From assembly GCA_000711775.1 (NCBI GenBank), contig ARYC01000091.1, forward strand, positions 61,402-125,401: a stretch of DNA of 64,000 nt, written 5' to 3'. Source of the DNA: Oxytricha trifallax. Its lineage: Eukaryota > Ciliophora > Spirotrichea > Sporadotrichida > Oxytrichidae. Position numbers and translations under genes: made by a program. The notes beneath the pieces were generated by a model. That model had not been told where the DNA came from. It worked only from the letters and a program-made list of their open reading frames with translations, and made no database searches. Shown in pieces: positions 45,801 to 55,188 of this stretch. Position 1 is the first letter of the stretch; each line of letters opens with the position of its first letter.

Positions 45801-47039
45801 AAAAATCACTCAAATTAAATGCAAAAATCACTACTTGATGATAGTAGACTTAAAAGTGTCAAGCAAATTCCATCTGTAGCCAACTTACTATTGTTAAAAT
45901 TGATTTATATATTAGCAATATTAAAATTAAAGTTATTATTAATTATATTCTTGCATAATAAAGGCACTTAACTTATGAAAAAATACATAGTTTTCCAAAA
46001 AATAAAAATAAACCATTTCAAGATAATTATATTTTCCAGAATAAGATTTATCTACATATTAAAAACCTTATGGAATAAAAACATAATGTCATAGCACAAA
46101 AATTAACCAATTGTTTTGCTTTAAAATGACTAATTAATTATTAATTAAATCGAGCTTTGTTTCTTTCGTATATTTTTATCCCATAATCTCGTACTTCCAT
46201 AGTAATATAATAAAATGGATTCATAGCTTCATAAAATTAATAATCATAATCTACAAAACTGAAAAGAAATTTTTAAATTAATAATTTTCATTTAAAAAGA
46301 AAATAGTTTGAGTTTAAGTCGAAGGGTATGTACTTAAAAATAATTTTTTAATTAAATTTATTTTTAAATTTATATTGAATTATACTTTTTGTTCTATATT
46401 ACTTAGTAATAGTAGTGGTAAAAGACTAAGACTTTTTGAAAGGAAAGACAAATTTAATATTGAAGAGTTAATTCATATTATGGAATTATCTACAAAGTTT
46501 TCTGGAAAAATGACAATACTCTCCTCAGTTACTGTTTTTATATTTTAAAAAATAATCTGTTTGTTTATTTACTTATACGTTTCAATTATATTCGTTTCAA
46601 TGACTCCTAGTTGTTCAAGCACAAAAAAGACTTAAATGGCTAAGATAAAATATTACAGTCGATGAGTGAGGGAGTGAAGCAAACACTCGCTGAGTTTGGA
46701 CTCTTCAACGACCAGGAAGATAGCTCAAATTAAAACAGCTAAGATCAATTTAATCCACGGAGAAATTCAGGACTTCACAAAAATTCACACTAAAATAAGC
46801 AATCCGTGAAGTGTTATTTAAGATTAAACTCAAATTAAATTTAAATATTCACTATTTAATACTAAATCAAATATCATTACATCGAAAGAATCAAAATGAT
46901 TGACGTGGAAGTCATGAAGCCAAAAACTCTGAAAAACACATTACTTCCCTCTAAACCAGATATCACAGAAACAGAGCAACATTTCACAAATTTTGATGCA
47001 GAAAATACATAGTTCTATTTGTTTGGAAAATTTAATTGA
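36827..47039 (+). CDS. Large ankyrin-repeat protein with EF-hand-like region (germline gene, 21 resolved IESs)
   Basis: Start ATG 36827 (MKSQDQQNNLLLLDNQQQ). A Gln/Asn/Ser-rich N-terminal third is followed by ankyrin repeats: RTPLFYALYHNNYEMINYLL, LTALHYACIIGV, GKTALHFACFKGHIQ, GNTCLHLAIDIGN, NSPLHFAVIYENLKAIELL, DGQSPCDLAFL. Further on an EF-hand-like unit CFKQFDAKKRGVIKWNDI is followed by LLDCLFAIDNEKS. A polar C-terminus ends at TGA 47037-47039. One 37-bp intron (40355-40391) fits GT-AG rules. The region about 44620-45000 contains one or two unresolved junctions. The last 190 nt of the frame run into a repeat (46850 onward), so the true end may be earlier. Probably a cytoplasmic scaffold; function not established. 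Confidence 0.82.
37157..37441 (+). other. IES, 285 bp, pointer CAATA
   Basis: The copies at 37157-37161 and 37442-37446 are phase-matched. Excision gives MLKQQQQFWNNN in frame. An intron at 37191-37439 (GT to AG) would also restore the frame, so the alternative is open. Confidence 0.6.
38263..38327 (+). other. IES, 65 bp, pointer TAAGATT
   Basis: The 7-bp copies at 38263-38269 and 38328-38334 are phase-matched. Excision gives SLKVNRTKIKLEVEDLARL. Confidence 0.8.
38485..38549 (+). other. IES, 65 bp, pointer TCTC
   Basis: The copies at 38485-38488 and 38550-38553 are phase-matched. Excision joins DTHTAFSP to MNITKSQSPAA. Confidence 0.75.
38793..38832 (+). other. IES, 40 bp, pointer ATAG
   Basis: The copies at 38793-38796 and 38833-38836 are phase-matched. 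Excision joins NMIFID to SFETGTDSV. Confidence 0.75.
38903..38949 (+). other. IES, 47 bp, pointer GAGTCACTAATT
   Basis: The 12-bp identical copies at 38903-38914 and 38950-38961 are the longest pointer found here. Excision gives HKIRVTNLGSNVTEQ and leads directly into the first ankyrin repeat. Confidence 0.9.
39403..39496 (+). other. IES, 94 bp, pointer AATATGA
   Basis: The copies at 39403-39409 and 39497-39503 are phase-matched. Excision gives EEAYNQYDVPPKRQRQR. Confidence 0.8.
39810..39850 (+). other. IES, 41 bp, pointer AAGTT
   Basis: The copies at 39810-39814 and 39851-39855 are phase-matched. Excision gives EDLNSDQSSSQYSSRLQ. Confidence 0.75.
40019..40075 (+). other. IES, 57 bp, pointer TGATGA
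   Basis: The copies at 40019-40024 and 40076-40081 are phase-matched. Excision gives NQAPDDHLIKEDEERK. The insert is a multiple of three and open, so the junction rests on the pointer and composition. Confidence 0.7.
40259..40329 (+). other. IES, 71 bp, pointer AATA
   Basis: The copies at 40259-40262 and 40330-40333 are phase-matched. Excision joins KYNAIPLI to IRDHKGRKPIEL, an ankyrin-like transition. Confidence 0.75.
41072..42228 (+). other. IES, 1157 bp, pointer GACAGG, containing foldback FB6
   Basis: The copies at 41072-41077 and 42229-42234 are phase-matched. Excision gives MKMCETGTFQWIPEALQ and the next ankyrin repeat. Most of the IES is the foldback at 41137-42035. Confidence 0.85.
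41137..42035. repeat. Foldback element FB6 (about 900 bp) inside an IES
   Basis: The inverted arms begin GTTCTGACCGAG with a C-rich (G-rich in the right arm) block of several C4-C7 runs, then pair through to a centre near 41590. The right arm has about 35 bp extra in its G-rich block. Flanks ATATATTT and ATATATTA are a near-match to an 8-bp target duplication. It shares GTCGAC and CCCTATGGGA-like patches with FB1. Confidence 0.85.
42501..42570 (+). other. IES, 70 bp, pointer AGATGT
   Basis: The copies at 42501-42506 and 42571-42576 are phase-matched. Excision gives AKRNQTQMFEILIQNG. Confidence 0.8.
42749..42822 (+). other. IES, 74 bp, pointer TGATA
   Basis: The copies at 42749-42753 and 42823-42827 are phase-matched. 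Excision gives VYADAESDMNFRDETPFML. Confidence 0.8.
42988..43041 (+). other. IES, 54 bp, pointer ACTCATAGG
   Basis: The 9-bp copies at 42988-42996 and 43042-43050 are phase-matched. Excision gives NQKTLIGQNSPLHFAVIYEN, restoring an ankyrin repeat. Confidence 0.85.
43145..43229 (+). other. IES, 85 bp, pointer GG only
   Basis: The 2-bp copies at 43145-43146 and 43230-43231 are phase-matched. Excision gives LNLKDGQSPCDLAFL, the expected ankyrin motif, and removes a TGA. The minimal pointer makes this placement less certain. Confidence 0.6.
43746..43795 (+). other. IES, 50 bp, pointer CTAAG
   Basis: The copies at 43746-43750 and 43796-43800 are phase-matched. Excision gives FSNPSLSVQKRNSSPMS. 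Confidence 0.75.
43842..43906 (+). other. IES, 65 bp, pointer TTAATT
   Basis: The copies at 43842-43847 and 43907-43912 are phase-matched. Excision gives SHSILNSSDESDRDTSR. Confidence 0.8.
44292..44376 (+). other. IES, 85 bp, pointer TAAGGAAAA
   Basis: The 9-bp copies at 44292-44300 and 44377-44385 are phase-matched. Excision joins the EF-hand-like unit to KEKLQLLDCLFAIDNEK. Confidence 0.85.
45441..45502 (+). other. IES, 62 bp, pointer AAAGACTA
   Basis: The 8-bp copies at 45441-45448 and 45503-45510 are phase-matched. Excision gives ISNTNKDQSKLMQKINSLP. Confidence 0.85.
45644..45686 (+). other. IES, 43 bp, pointer TAAA
   Basis: The copies at 45644-45647 and 45687-45690 are phase-matched. 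Excision gives YSLNIQSQQQQQSTN. Confidence 0.65.
45885..46398 (+). other. IES, 514 bp, pointer TTACT
   Basis: The copies at 45885-45889 and 46399-46403 are phase-matched. Excision gives IPSVANLLSNSSGKRLRLF. The insert is AT-rich with no coding character. Confidence 0.75.
46521..46603 (+). other. IES, 83 bp, pointer CTCCT
   Basis: The copies at 46521-46525 and 46604-46608 are phase-matched. Excision gives KMTILSQLFKHKKDLNG. Confidence 0.8.
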
Positions 47040-47600
47040 AACTCTTAAAAGTCACCGCTAAGTCTCTGTCCTCTAACTGTGGTAGCTTCAGTTCCTTAAC
47101 ATACTATGAAAGAAAGTATCACTCGTGAGTTTCTCTGAATTTTTTTCTCACTTTTTAGGTTGAAAAACAAGCACTTTTCTATCCTGATCTGTATTATTTT
47201 AGGAAAAAAACCAAACACGCTGGTAACCTCATTTATTGATTAAAATTTTAAGAGCTGAGAGGCTCCTCTTTTGTGAAACTGACAACCCCTCATTAACTCA
47301 CAGCAGTATATATATGAAAAAAATCTTTCACAAGAGATGCTTACTCAAGCCCTGTTTGTCACTATTCATCATAAACCTTCTTATTTAGTAATTAATCGGT
47401 GAAATATTTGATGGATTCTTTTCAAAATATGCAAAACTAAAAGCGGAATAAAATCATGTCAAACTCTATGCTGTAATGCTAAAACACTCTAAGAAATACC
47501 TATGGTAACTTAAATTCATATTTTTAAGTTAAATTTAGATGAATCTGAGGAGCCAACAGGAAGTGTAGTGAGTTAAAAACAAAACCCCAAATAGTGTGTG
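46850..47600 (+). repeat. GC-island repeat family, copy A (decayed, AT-enriched)
   Basis: Aligns in the same order with copy B at 47628-48262. Shared landmarks are TTTAATACTAAA near the start, TGACGTGG, AACAGAGC, CACCGCT, TAGCTTCAGT, a GAG-GCTCCT-like palindromic patch, and CCCCAAATAG at the end. It is considerably more AT-rich than copy B and carries many differences, as if an old copy drifting toward local base composition. The end of the ankyrin-gene frame runs into it. Confidence 0.7.
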
Positions 47601-47627
47601 TAATTAATGATTTAAAATCAAATAAAT

Positions 47628-48262
47628 TTAACATATGACTGTTTAATACTAAAATCAAACCATCATTTTAGTCGTGACGTAGACTTATCTGAGTGAGTTG
47701 ACGTGCCAAACTTCCGTGACGTGGCAGTCGTAAAGTAGAAAACTCCGAAAAAACCAATCTCGCTATCACCTAGTCTTCTCCCAGAATCAAGATGTCACAC
47801 AACAGAGCTTGTGAGATCCAATTTGGTGATAGAAGGTGGAGAAAAACGCTTACCGGTCCCACCGCTGCTGGGAAACGTAATCCCTGTCCTTTCGCTGTGG
47901 ATAGCTTCAGTACCCTAACCCGGTGTGTGAGAAAAATCCTTATCGTTGGCTTCGATGGTTCCGTCTTCTCACTTTCGAAGGCAGAGCGTACCTTCATCCT
48001 GCTCCCTATTACCTAGGAAACTGAACTCAAGCCAGGAAGCTCATCTATGCAGGGAAATCCTTAGCGTACAGACGACTCGAGGAGTCTAGGATCTGACAGA
48101 TTGAACCCCGCCGACTGGCCCCTAATGCGTTGCGCCCAGCAACCCCCTACCTGCCCTCGGTAGGCCTTAGTGTAGTAGAAAGCTCTATCAGAAAGTCTCC
48201 AGCCTCGGGCCCCTGTGGGTCACCCTATCCTTATAACTTTCTAATTTTTACCCCAAATAGTT
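47628..48262 (+). repeat. GC-island repeat family, copy B
   Basis: About 600 bp with roughly balanced base composition in a genome that is otherwise very AT-rich; the most anomalous composition in the window. It begins TTTAATACTAAAATCAAACC, contains TGACGTGG twice within the first 100 bp, and ends CCCCAAATAG. A 5' fragment of the family also lies at 23130. With the Gln code a + frame is open from ATG 47792 for about 170 codons, and a minus frame for 75 aa, but neither resembles a known protein. The length is unremarkable at this GC content, so no CDS is called. The identity (SINE-like, RNA-derived, or end of a retroelement) is unknown. Confidence 0.75.
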
Positions 48263-48359
48263 AAAACGTAGGTTGGTGAAAGTTCTATATTCAAAAATTG
48301 AAAAATTATGGGGTTAATACTTTTGATCAATTTAGTTGCCAAAATAAGGAGTTAAATTT

Positions 48360-51300
48360 ATGTTACCATAATTAAAAGAAAAGCAAATTAATAAGCGACA
48401 ATTAAAACATTAATTGAAATAATAGTAAAAAGAAGAGAAAAATTCCTAATAAAACATAAGCACGCAATCACAAGACTAGCTCTAAAATAACTCTAGCAAA
48501 TTCAATCCAGATAGTAAACTTTTATAAAAGTAGACTGCTAATGAACCTGAACGTGAAATACTAATCAGGTTAAAGCCCTTAACTCAAGCAAGCAAGGATT
48601 TCGTTTCAAAAATCAGGAAGGCAAATAGCTTAATGCAATTCAGGATTAAAATCGGTGGGAGTAATGATTAGAACAAAGATAAAATTCACAAGTAGAAGTC
48701 AGTTAAAGATATAATTCAAATTATTTGCGAGAAGTGGCAACTTAGAAAGTCTCACGTGGAATTGAGGCTGTGCAGATCAGCTGCTGAGTTGGTCTAGTTT
48801 GATGCCAGGTAACTTATTAAATTCGATTACAAAAGCAAAATAAAGATTTCATAATTATTGAAAATTGAAGATCAAACAGCCAAAAATCTTGAGTAGAGTT
48901 AAGGCGAAGGTCAAACTAAGCAGCAAGTACTGTATCTATTGTATGACATAAAAGATTAGAAGGAGTTATAAGGTGATTAAAACATGTCAAGCTCGGATGA
49001 TAGTTATTATAACAGTTCATCAGAAAGCTAATCACATGAGAATTCAGAAGATGGAGAAGATAATGAAGATGATGAGGAATCAAAGGATTCTAAAGGAGAC
49101 GAAGAAGAAAACGATTTAGCTGATATTTTCACAGATATTCTCAGTTTAATGGTTCTATAAAAGAAACAAAAAGTTGAATCACCGTAGCCTACTCATAAAA
49201 CTCATTAAAGAAGCATTGAGTATTGCTAAGACTCTATGCTGATCCCAAGAGAAAACTTTAACTTTAAATAAAATGCTTCAAAATAAAAAGAAATACCTGA
49301 AGAAGAAATTAGACCTAGTTTTGTTCATGGATTGGAGTACTACAGTTAACTTAGAAGTATACAAAGTCAATCTTCTGTTAACGCTAATATTCAAAATATA
49401 ACAAAACCAAGCTTCTAAAAGTCTGGTAATCCTATCTAAAACTAAAACTCTATGTCTTTTGATGATAAAGTTGCAAAGTTTGGAACAAAGAATCAGCAAG
49501 TTAATAAGTAAATTTAAGGCTTTTAAAGCATAATGAAAGCAACAGATAATCCTGAAAAACCGAAATAATATTCTCTCTAATAAAATCAACAGCCCTACTG
49601 GTTCAAGGAAATCTGCTTTTTAACCTATAAGCTAATTCGAATAGTCCCTCGGCACTACTTTGAATGAATAAGCCTCAAGTATAACTCAAGGAGCAACAAA
49701 AATTACATCATTCAAGCAATACTTTGAGAACAAAAAATTATCATCAGCAGCTCCATCTTAATGCCCAAGCTTAGTTGGACCTCAAAATGAGAAAAATTCT
49801 TAAAAGGAAGATCCTTCGAAGCCTCTCTTGAAGTCTAATCCTATTGTCATTAATTGGAACTTAAATTATTTTAGTTTATTGTTCAGTAAAGACAAGCAAT
49901 AGAGAAAAGTCTTCATCAAAGATCAAATTCACAAGACAGTATCTCAGCAGTTGACTATAACAATTAAACAGATTCAATGTAATGTAAAGAGTAGCTTTCA
50001 ACCAGTAATTTTATTAGTGTAAATTTTGGCGCCATAAATAAGAATATTAATTAAAGTGGCCAAGATCCTTCTAATAACCAATCAACTGGTGTAACTTAAG
50101 GTTTCAAGAAAATTATGTAGAATTAATAACAACATTCTTTGAGATATTCAAATAACAACAAATTACAGGTTCCCACACCCAATAGCAAACCAATGTTTGG
50201 GGATGATGAAAACAGCATGATGAGGAATTATCCCTTTGGTTAAAATAGTATGAATAATCTTCTGTGGCCTACTAATAGCAATTTTCTACCAACTGTTTCT
50301 AATATGGTCGGCGGATTTGGGTAGCCAAAAATACCTCAGCAACATTAATAATAACAGTAAAATTTATAAATGAGCAATAACTACAATAATTAGATAATAT
50401 CCTATTTTAAATATACATTATCCCCTAAAATATTAATTATTTTTAGAAACTGTAATCCTATACTCTATTAATATTAATTATATTGAACATTTACTAAAAA
50501 ATTGTTTATTTTACTTAATAAAATAGGAATATTGTTTTATTTATAAATTTATATATTTTAAGAAGCATATTTAAAAATAAATAGACTGAATCTTAATGGG
50601 GAGATTATTGATTTTTATTTACAATAATAGAATACTTTAGTCGCCAATGTAGCTAGGAGAATTCAATCAATATGAAAATAGGGCTATGAGGTAGTATCCT
50701 CCCCCCCCATAATGTATACTTTACTTTTTGTAGTCTGATAGAGTTTTTTGACGCTGAGTAATAGTAGCAGATGAACATGGAATGTGCGAGCAATAGTTTT
50801 GGAGCTATGGCCTCATCAAAGTCACTTTTTATATATAAAAATCATTATAAATTTTACAAAAAATTTCAAATTTTCACAAAAATTAATTTCTCTAAAATTA
50901 ACGATTTTAGCAGTTTTAACTATATTAACAAATTATATCTAATTTATTATAATTTTTTAAGGAGAACATTTATAGTCTTTTTGAAAATCTTAAATGAAAG
51001 TTAAAATGATTTTTAAATCACTTTATAGAATTATAATTAATTAGATATAATTTGTTAATATAGTTAAAACTGCTAAAATCGTTAATTTTAGAGAAATTAA
51101 TTTTTGTGAAAAATTTGAAATTTTTTGTAAAATTTATAATGATTTTTATATATTAAAAGTGACTTTGATGAGGCCATAGCTCGAAAACTATTGCTCGCAC
51201 ATTCCATGTTCATCTGCTACTATTACTCAGCGTCAAAAACTCTATCAGACTACAAAAAGTAAAGTATACATTATGGGGGGGGAGGATACTACCTCATAGC

Positions 51301-54300
51301 CGAAAATAGTAACTTGTTTTTATTCAGCTAAATGCTGCCTTTCAACAGATAAAACCAGCAACCCCAAAACAATCAGCAACCAATTAATGATTAATAATAC
51401 AATCCCTTCACATTACGCACTCCTTTCATCAATGACTCTAATTTACCATTTTCCAATTAACTTAACTTAAACATCACCCCTAAAAAACTCAATTTCCGTG
51501 AAAATCAACAATAATAACCTATAATATATCCAAATTAATAGGAGAGATAAGTGAAGTAAAACAATTTTTATGGTGAAAATAGAAATTAAAAGATTTAAGA
51601 GAATCAAATATAAGAGAAAAATATTAGGAATGAAACTGCGCCAGATCATGATTAGTTTAATTATGATAAAGCAGTTGTTGATCAGAAAAAGCAAGTTATT
51701 AAGGACTTTAAGATTACTACAGCTGATGATGATAATACAATTGATAAGAATGAAAACGATAAAAAAGAATAAAAGAATGAAGAAGAAGGAGTGAATCAAG
51801 ATGTTATTAATAATAGTAAAATAAATACCAAAAATAATGACAACCAATCTATTTTATTAATACAAAACGACAAATAAATAATTTATTTATGAATTTTATT
51901 AAATGCAAATCACTGCCTCACCCTGATGAAGTGTTCCCAAATAGTAACATCATAGACAACGAGGAGAATGAAGATAAAGAGGATCAAACAAAGAATAAAA
52001 AAGCAACATAAATTTAAAATTATTTATCATAAAAGCAACACCAAAAAAGGATGTTAAGGATAAAAGACATAAACTGTCTGAAAAGCGTGAACCCTAAAAG
52101 TCCGAGCAGACAAACAAACAATCAAAGCAAGATTCGCAAGAGTAATAACAGCATCATCAGTAACCATAGTACAACCCCTACTACATGGGATACCCACCTG
52201 GATTTAACCCACAGCACTATATACCTTACCCTCCACCACATCAGACATTCATCAACAACAATCTGATTCAGATAAGAAACAACCAGATGTTTTTCGAAAA
52301 TTCTCAGCAATATCACTAAAAACAAAGCCAAAAAGATGCTACAGATAGAAATAATCCTGTTTCTTCTGATAAAAAGAGGCAATCTAAGTCTTAACAACAA
52401 TCGTAACACATTCCTAAATCTGGACATCAGCAAAAACAAGGCGACAATAGCAAACAGCAGAAGAAGAACAGTTAATAAGTGAATAAAATGTAGTAGGCTA
52501 TGATGTAACACTAGTAGATGCAGAATCAATAGTATCTTAATGCGCAGATGAGGACTTAATATTTTCATTACTATTAGCAAGTTTATGGACCCAATTTCAA
52601 CTAAGGTGCAATATTATACATATATAATTTGATGCAATGATACCTCAGACAAATCCATATTTCTATAGTCTGATAAATAATGGACAAAAAGAAGCAATTT
52701 AAGAAAATCCTATTGATAGTAATAATAAGGAGCAGTAATAGAAACAGCCATCTTAATCTTAATCATAGCACCCAATTTATAAATGTACTTTTGATAATTT
52801 TTCAAACTTTCACTATCAATAAGTAAATGAAGAGCAGACAGTAAACAGCTGCATAGAATTAAGAAATCAAGAACACAAGAAAATGAACCCAACTTTTTAT
52901 CTCTCAAAAGAGATGATTATTACCAATTTTAAAGTAACTTCAAGCGTTAATTCTCAATATTAATATAGTAATTATTAAACTTTCATTCAACCTGATCCTC
53001 TATACCTCAAAATTAAATGTGAGATCATTGTGGTTAATGGTTTAGAGTGAAGTTCAAAACCAATTTTGTTTCTTATATTTATCAATTTATTTAGCTAAAA
53101 ATGTATTAACTTTAATTATGGTTTTTTTGCTTATGAGTCTATTATTCGATATAAAGTATATAGTTTCACCCACATATTTGAAGTTGGTTTAGATTTAATT
53201 TACTATTGAAGCTTAATAGTAGGTCGGTAATTAGAAAAACAGAAATGAAAAGCGTAGGTAGAACAGCACTTCCAGAGAGAAAGCTACTCCAAATCGATAA
53301 AACATAGGACCTAAACTTAAATTATGTGAGTATTATATGATAAAATTTATTTTGAAATATTTATCACAGATATAAGGCAAAAGAAGAGTCAAACAATAAA
53401 TGTGGATGATCTACCCTCAGAGTCTTAAGGGCCTATTATGAAAAATAAATTAGTAGACCCACTTATTGGCACTACTTAATTATCGCATTTACAGTAATTA
53501 GCATCCATATAGCATCACTAATCTCAGCAAAGATAAAACACTTCATTTATTGTAATTAAAACCCCATTAGTAAATTAAGAACGAAGATTAGGAGATAAGA
53601 CAATTAATTGAAATATAAATATTATTGGCGTAAATTAATAATGTTTGAGTATATTATTAAAACCATTCGCTAGATTAATTTTCTCTATTAAATTATATAA
53701 TCAGGTGTGAAAATTTGATTTTAGCCCAATTATAATTAAGTTCAGCCAATAATAATTATATATTAATTATTGATGTTTTCTCCTAATCTTCATTCTTAAT
53801 TGACTAATGGGGTTTTATTAAGGCAATAATTGCTTGATTATATAGCATTATATTAATATTCTACTAAACTTCTCAAAGAATGCGATAATAGTAAAATCAG
53901 TCAGCACAGAGATAAAATTTAAATAATTCAGCTATACTGACAAGTGCTCAATAAGATCAATTGGACATAATAAATTCCTCGTTAGAAAGAGATGCCTCTC
54001 GCTTAAATCAATCTGTCATAAGCAATAACCTCCAAAATATATCACTAAATAACAGTTTAATAACGCATTAGCCAAGTATAGGTGGACTTCAAAATGGAGT
54101 GTAAGGGAAGAGTTAAAGAAAGAAAGTTGGAAATACTATTGGATAGCAGCAGTAAATGCACAATTTACAAAACTAATCAATGCTAAATTAGCAGGTTAAG
54201 GGTAGAACTCCAACAGAGAACACTAAGTAGAAATTCATGCAATATTAATAGATGCAATCGCAATTAATGAATTTTGTGGGATAAGGGCCTTTGAATTAGC

Positions 54301-55055
54301 AATTGCCTGCTCCAGATGGACTAATGAGCATGATAAAGAAGCGAGAAAAACTGAATAATAGTGCGTTAGGTACAACTACAGCTAAGTCTGGACCTGGAAT
54401 GGGTTTAAGTTAAGTTGAATTGGGAGGAGGCCTGGTTGGCATGGGAAACTAGAGTTAATTGATCACTCAGATTAACAAATTATATTCCCAAAAAAGGACC
54501 CCTACTGCAAATGCTGGTCCGTTTGTTTAATAGATCTAACAATAAGCCAATAAACATAAAAATTTATTTTCCTTTTACTAATCTGGAGTCTTATATAAGT
54601 TTAGTGCCAATATGAGCGTGAAAATGAGTTCAGGAAGTAAAAGTAAAGATCGCTAACCTCCTGCAAATTCAGGAATGAAACTAGCATCTTTTACCCAAGA
54701 TAACTGGAACACCTCTTCCAATGGCGTATCTAATGGACTAGAAATAACTAAACTCCTTGATAATACAGGCTCAAAGAAACCTGCTAATAGTTCAGGCCAA
54801 ACTAGAAAAGCACAGTCGAAGGATACCACAGGCAGCAATATTATGAGCAAATAAGCTGCTTACAACAACTTAGTGTTTAATAGTAATTTAGTAGGGTTGG
54901 ATGAAATGCAAGCTAATAACGGTAGTGGGATGGCGCCTGCATTTATACAATCGCATACTCAATATGAGAACTGGATGAGCTACCAAAATCAGAAAAACAA
55001 AAATAACTATAATAGTTTACCAGTTTAAGGAACAGACCTGCCTAGAAAACAATGA
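48360..55055 (+). CDS. Gln/Asn-rich protein, large (germline gene with 7 resolved IESs and one intron)
   Basis: Start ATG 48360 (MLPQLKEKQINKRQLK), stop TGA 55053-55055. The N-terminal part has a more ordered region (EREILIRLKPLTQASKDFVS, then DIIQIICEKWQLRKSHVELR), possibly a small alpha/beta fold. An acidic Glu/Asp stretch (about 49040-49130) and long Gln/Asn/Ser/Pro-rich low-complexity sequence follow, including YNPYYMGYPPGFNPQHYIPY and Gly-rich patches. GTGAGT to CACAG bounds an intron at 53327-53370. A frame change between about 49530 and 49660 is unresolved. The resolved removals leave a length one base over a multiple of three, as expected if one more IES sits there. A role in RNA or granule biology is possible but speculative. 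Confidence 0.75.
49842..49876 (+). other. IES, 35 bp, pointer TATTGT
   Basis: The copies at 49842-49847 and 49877-49882 are phase-matched. Excision gives PLLKSNPIVQQRQAIEKS. Confidence 0.8.
50367..51328 (+). other. IES, 962 bp, pointer TAAATG, containing foldback FB7
   Basis: The copies at 50367-50372 and 51329-51334 are phase-matched. Excision gives QQQNLQMLPFNRQNQQPQ, fusing two Gln-rich frames that otherwise look like separate genes. Confidence 0.8.
50682..51301. repeat. Foldback element FB7 (620 bp) with 8-bp target duplication
   Basis: The inverted arms start GGCTATGAGGTAGTATCC, then a C8 run. They pair with constant sum 101983 to a loop near 50945-51030. It is flanked by perfect direct repeats GAAAATAG (50674-50681 and 51302-51309). 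It sits inside an IES. Short ORFs in the arms are not believed. Confidence 0.92.
51871..51905 (+). other. IES, 35 bp, pointer CAAAT
   Basis: The copies at 51871-51875 and 51906-51910 are phase-matched. Excision gives LIQNDKSLPHPDEVFPN. Confidence 0.8.
51999..52030 (+). other. IES, 32 bp, pointer AAAAGCAACA
   Basis: The 10-bp copies at 51999-52008 and 52031-52040 are phase-matched. Excision gives TKNKKATPKKDVKDKRH and selects the correct downstream frame. Confidence 0.88.
52607..52632 (+). other. IES, 26 bp, pointer TGCAAT
   Basis: The copies at 52607-52612 and 52633-52638 are phase-matched. Excision gives NFNQGAMIPQTNPYFYS. Confidence 0.8.
52968..53226 (+). other. IES, 259 bp, pointer GTAATTA
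   Basis: The copies at 52968-52974 and 53227-53233 are phase-matched. Excision gives NSQYQYSNQKNRNEKRRQ. Confidence 0.75.
53531..53909 (+). other. IES, 379 bp, pointer AGATAAAA
   Basis: The 8-bp copies at 53531-53538 and 53910-53917 are phase-matched. Excision gives HQSQQRQNLNNSAILTSAQ. The insert is AT-rich. Confidence 0.75.
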
Positions 55056-55188
55056 CAGATATATTTTATATTAATTTTTCCAATATGTTATAATATATGC
55101 ATTAATATGATTTGTTAAATTTCCTTCATGCTTCTAATATTTAACAAAGCATAAAATTTACTTAATAAAATCTAAAAATAATATTAAA

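Noticed and set aside
47770-48016. Overlapping plus and minus ORFs in the GC-rich repeat as genes
   Set aside because: Length is expected by chance at this GC content when only TGA is a stop. The corresponding frame in copy A is broken, and no motif is seen.
50771-51004. A 77-aa ORF inside FB7
   Set aside because: It lies entirely in a foldback arm and AT-rich loop and is not open in the complementary arm.
51467-51847. A 126-aa hydrophobic minus-strand ORF resembling a membrane protein
   Set aside because: It is the antisense of an Asn/Lys/Glu-rich coding frame of the Gln/Asn-rich gene; the Leu/Ile/Phe content is the complement of those codons. The minus ORF at 52122-52580 is rejected for the same reason.
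53820-53900. Separate gene starting near 53.88 kb
   Set aside because: An 8-bp phase-matched pointer (AGATAAAA) and continuous Gln-rich character join it to the upstream gene.
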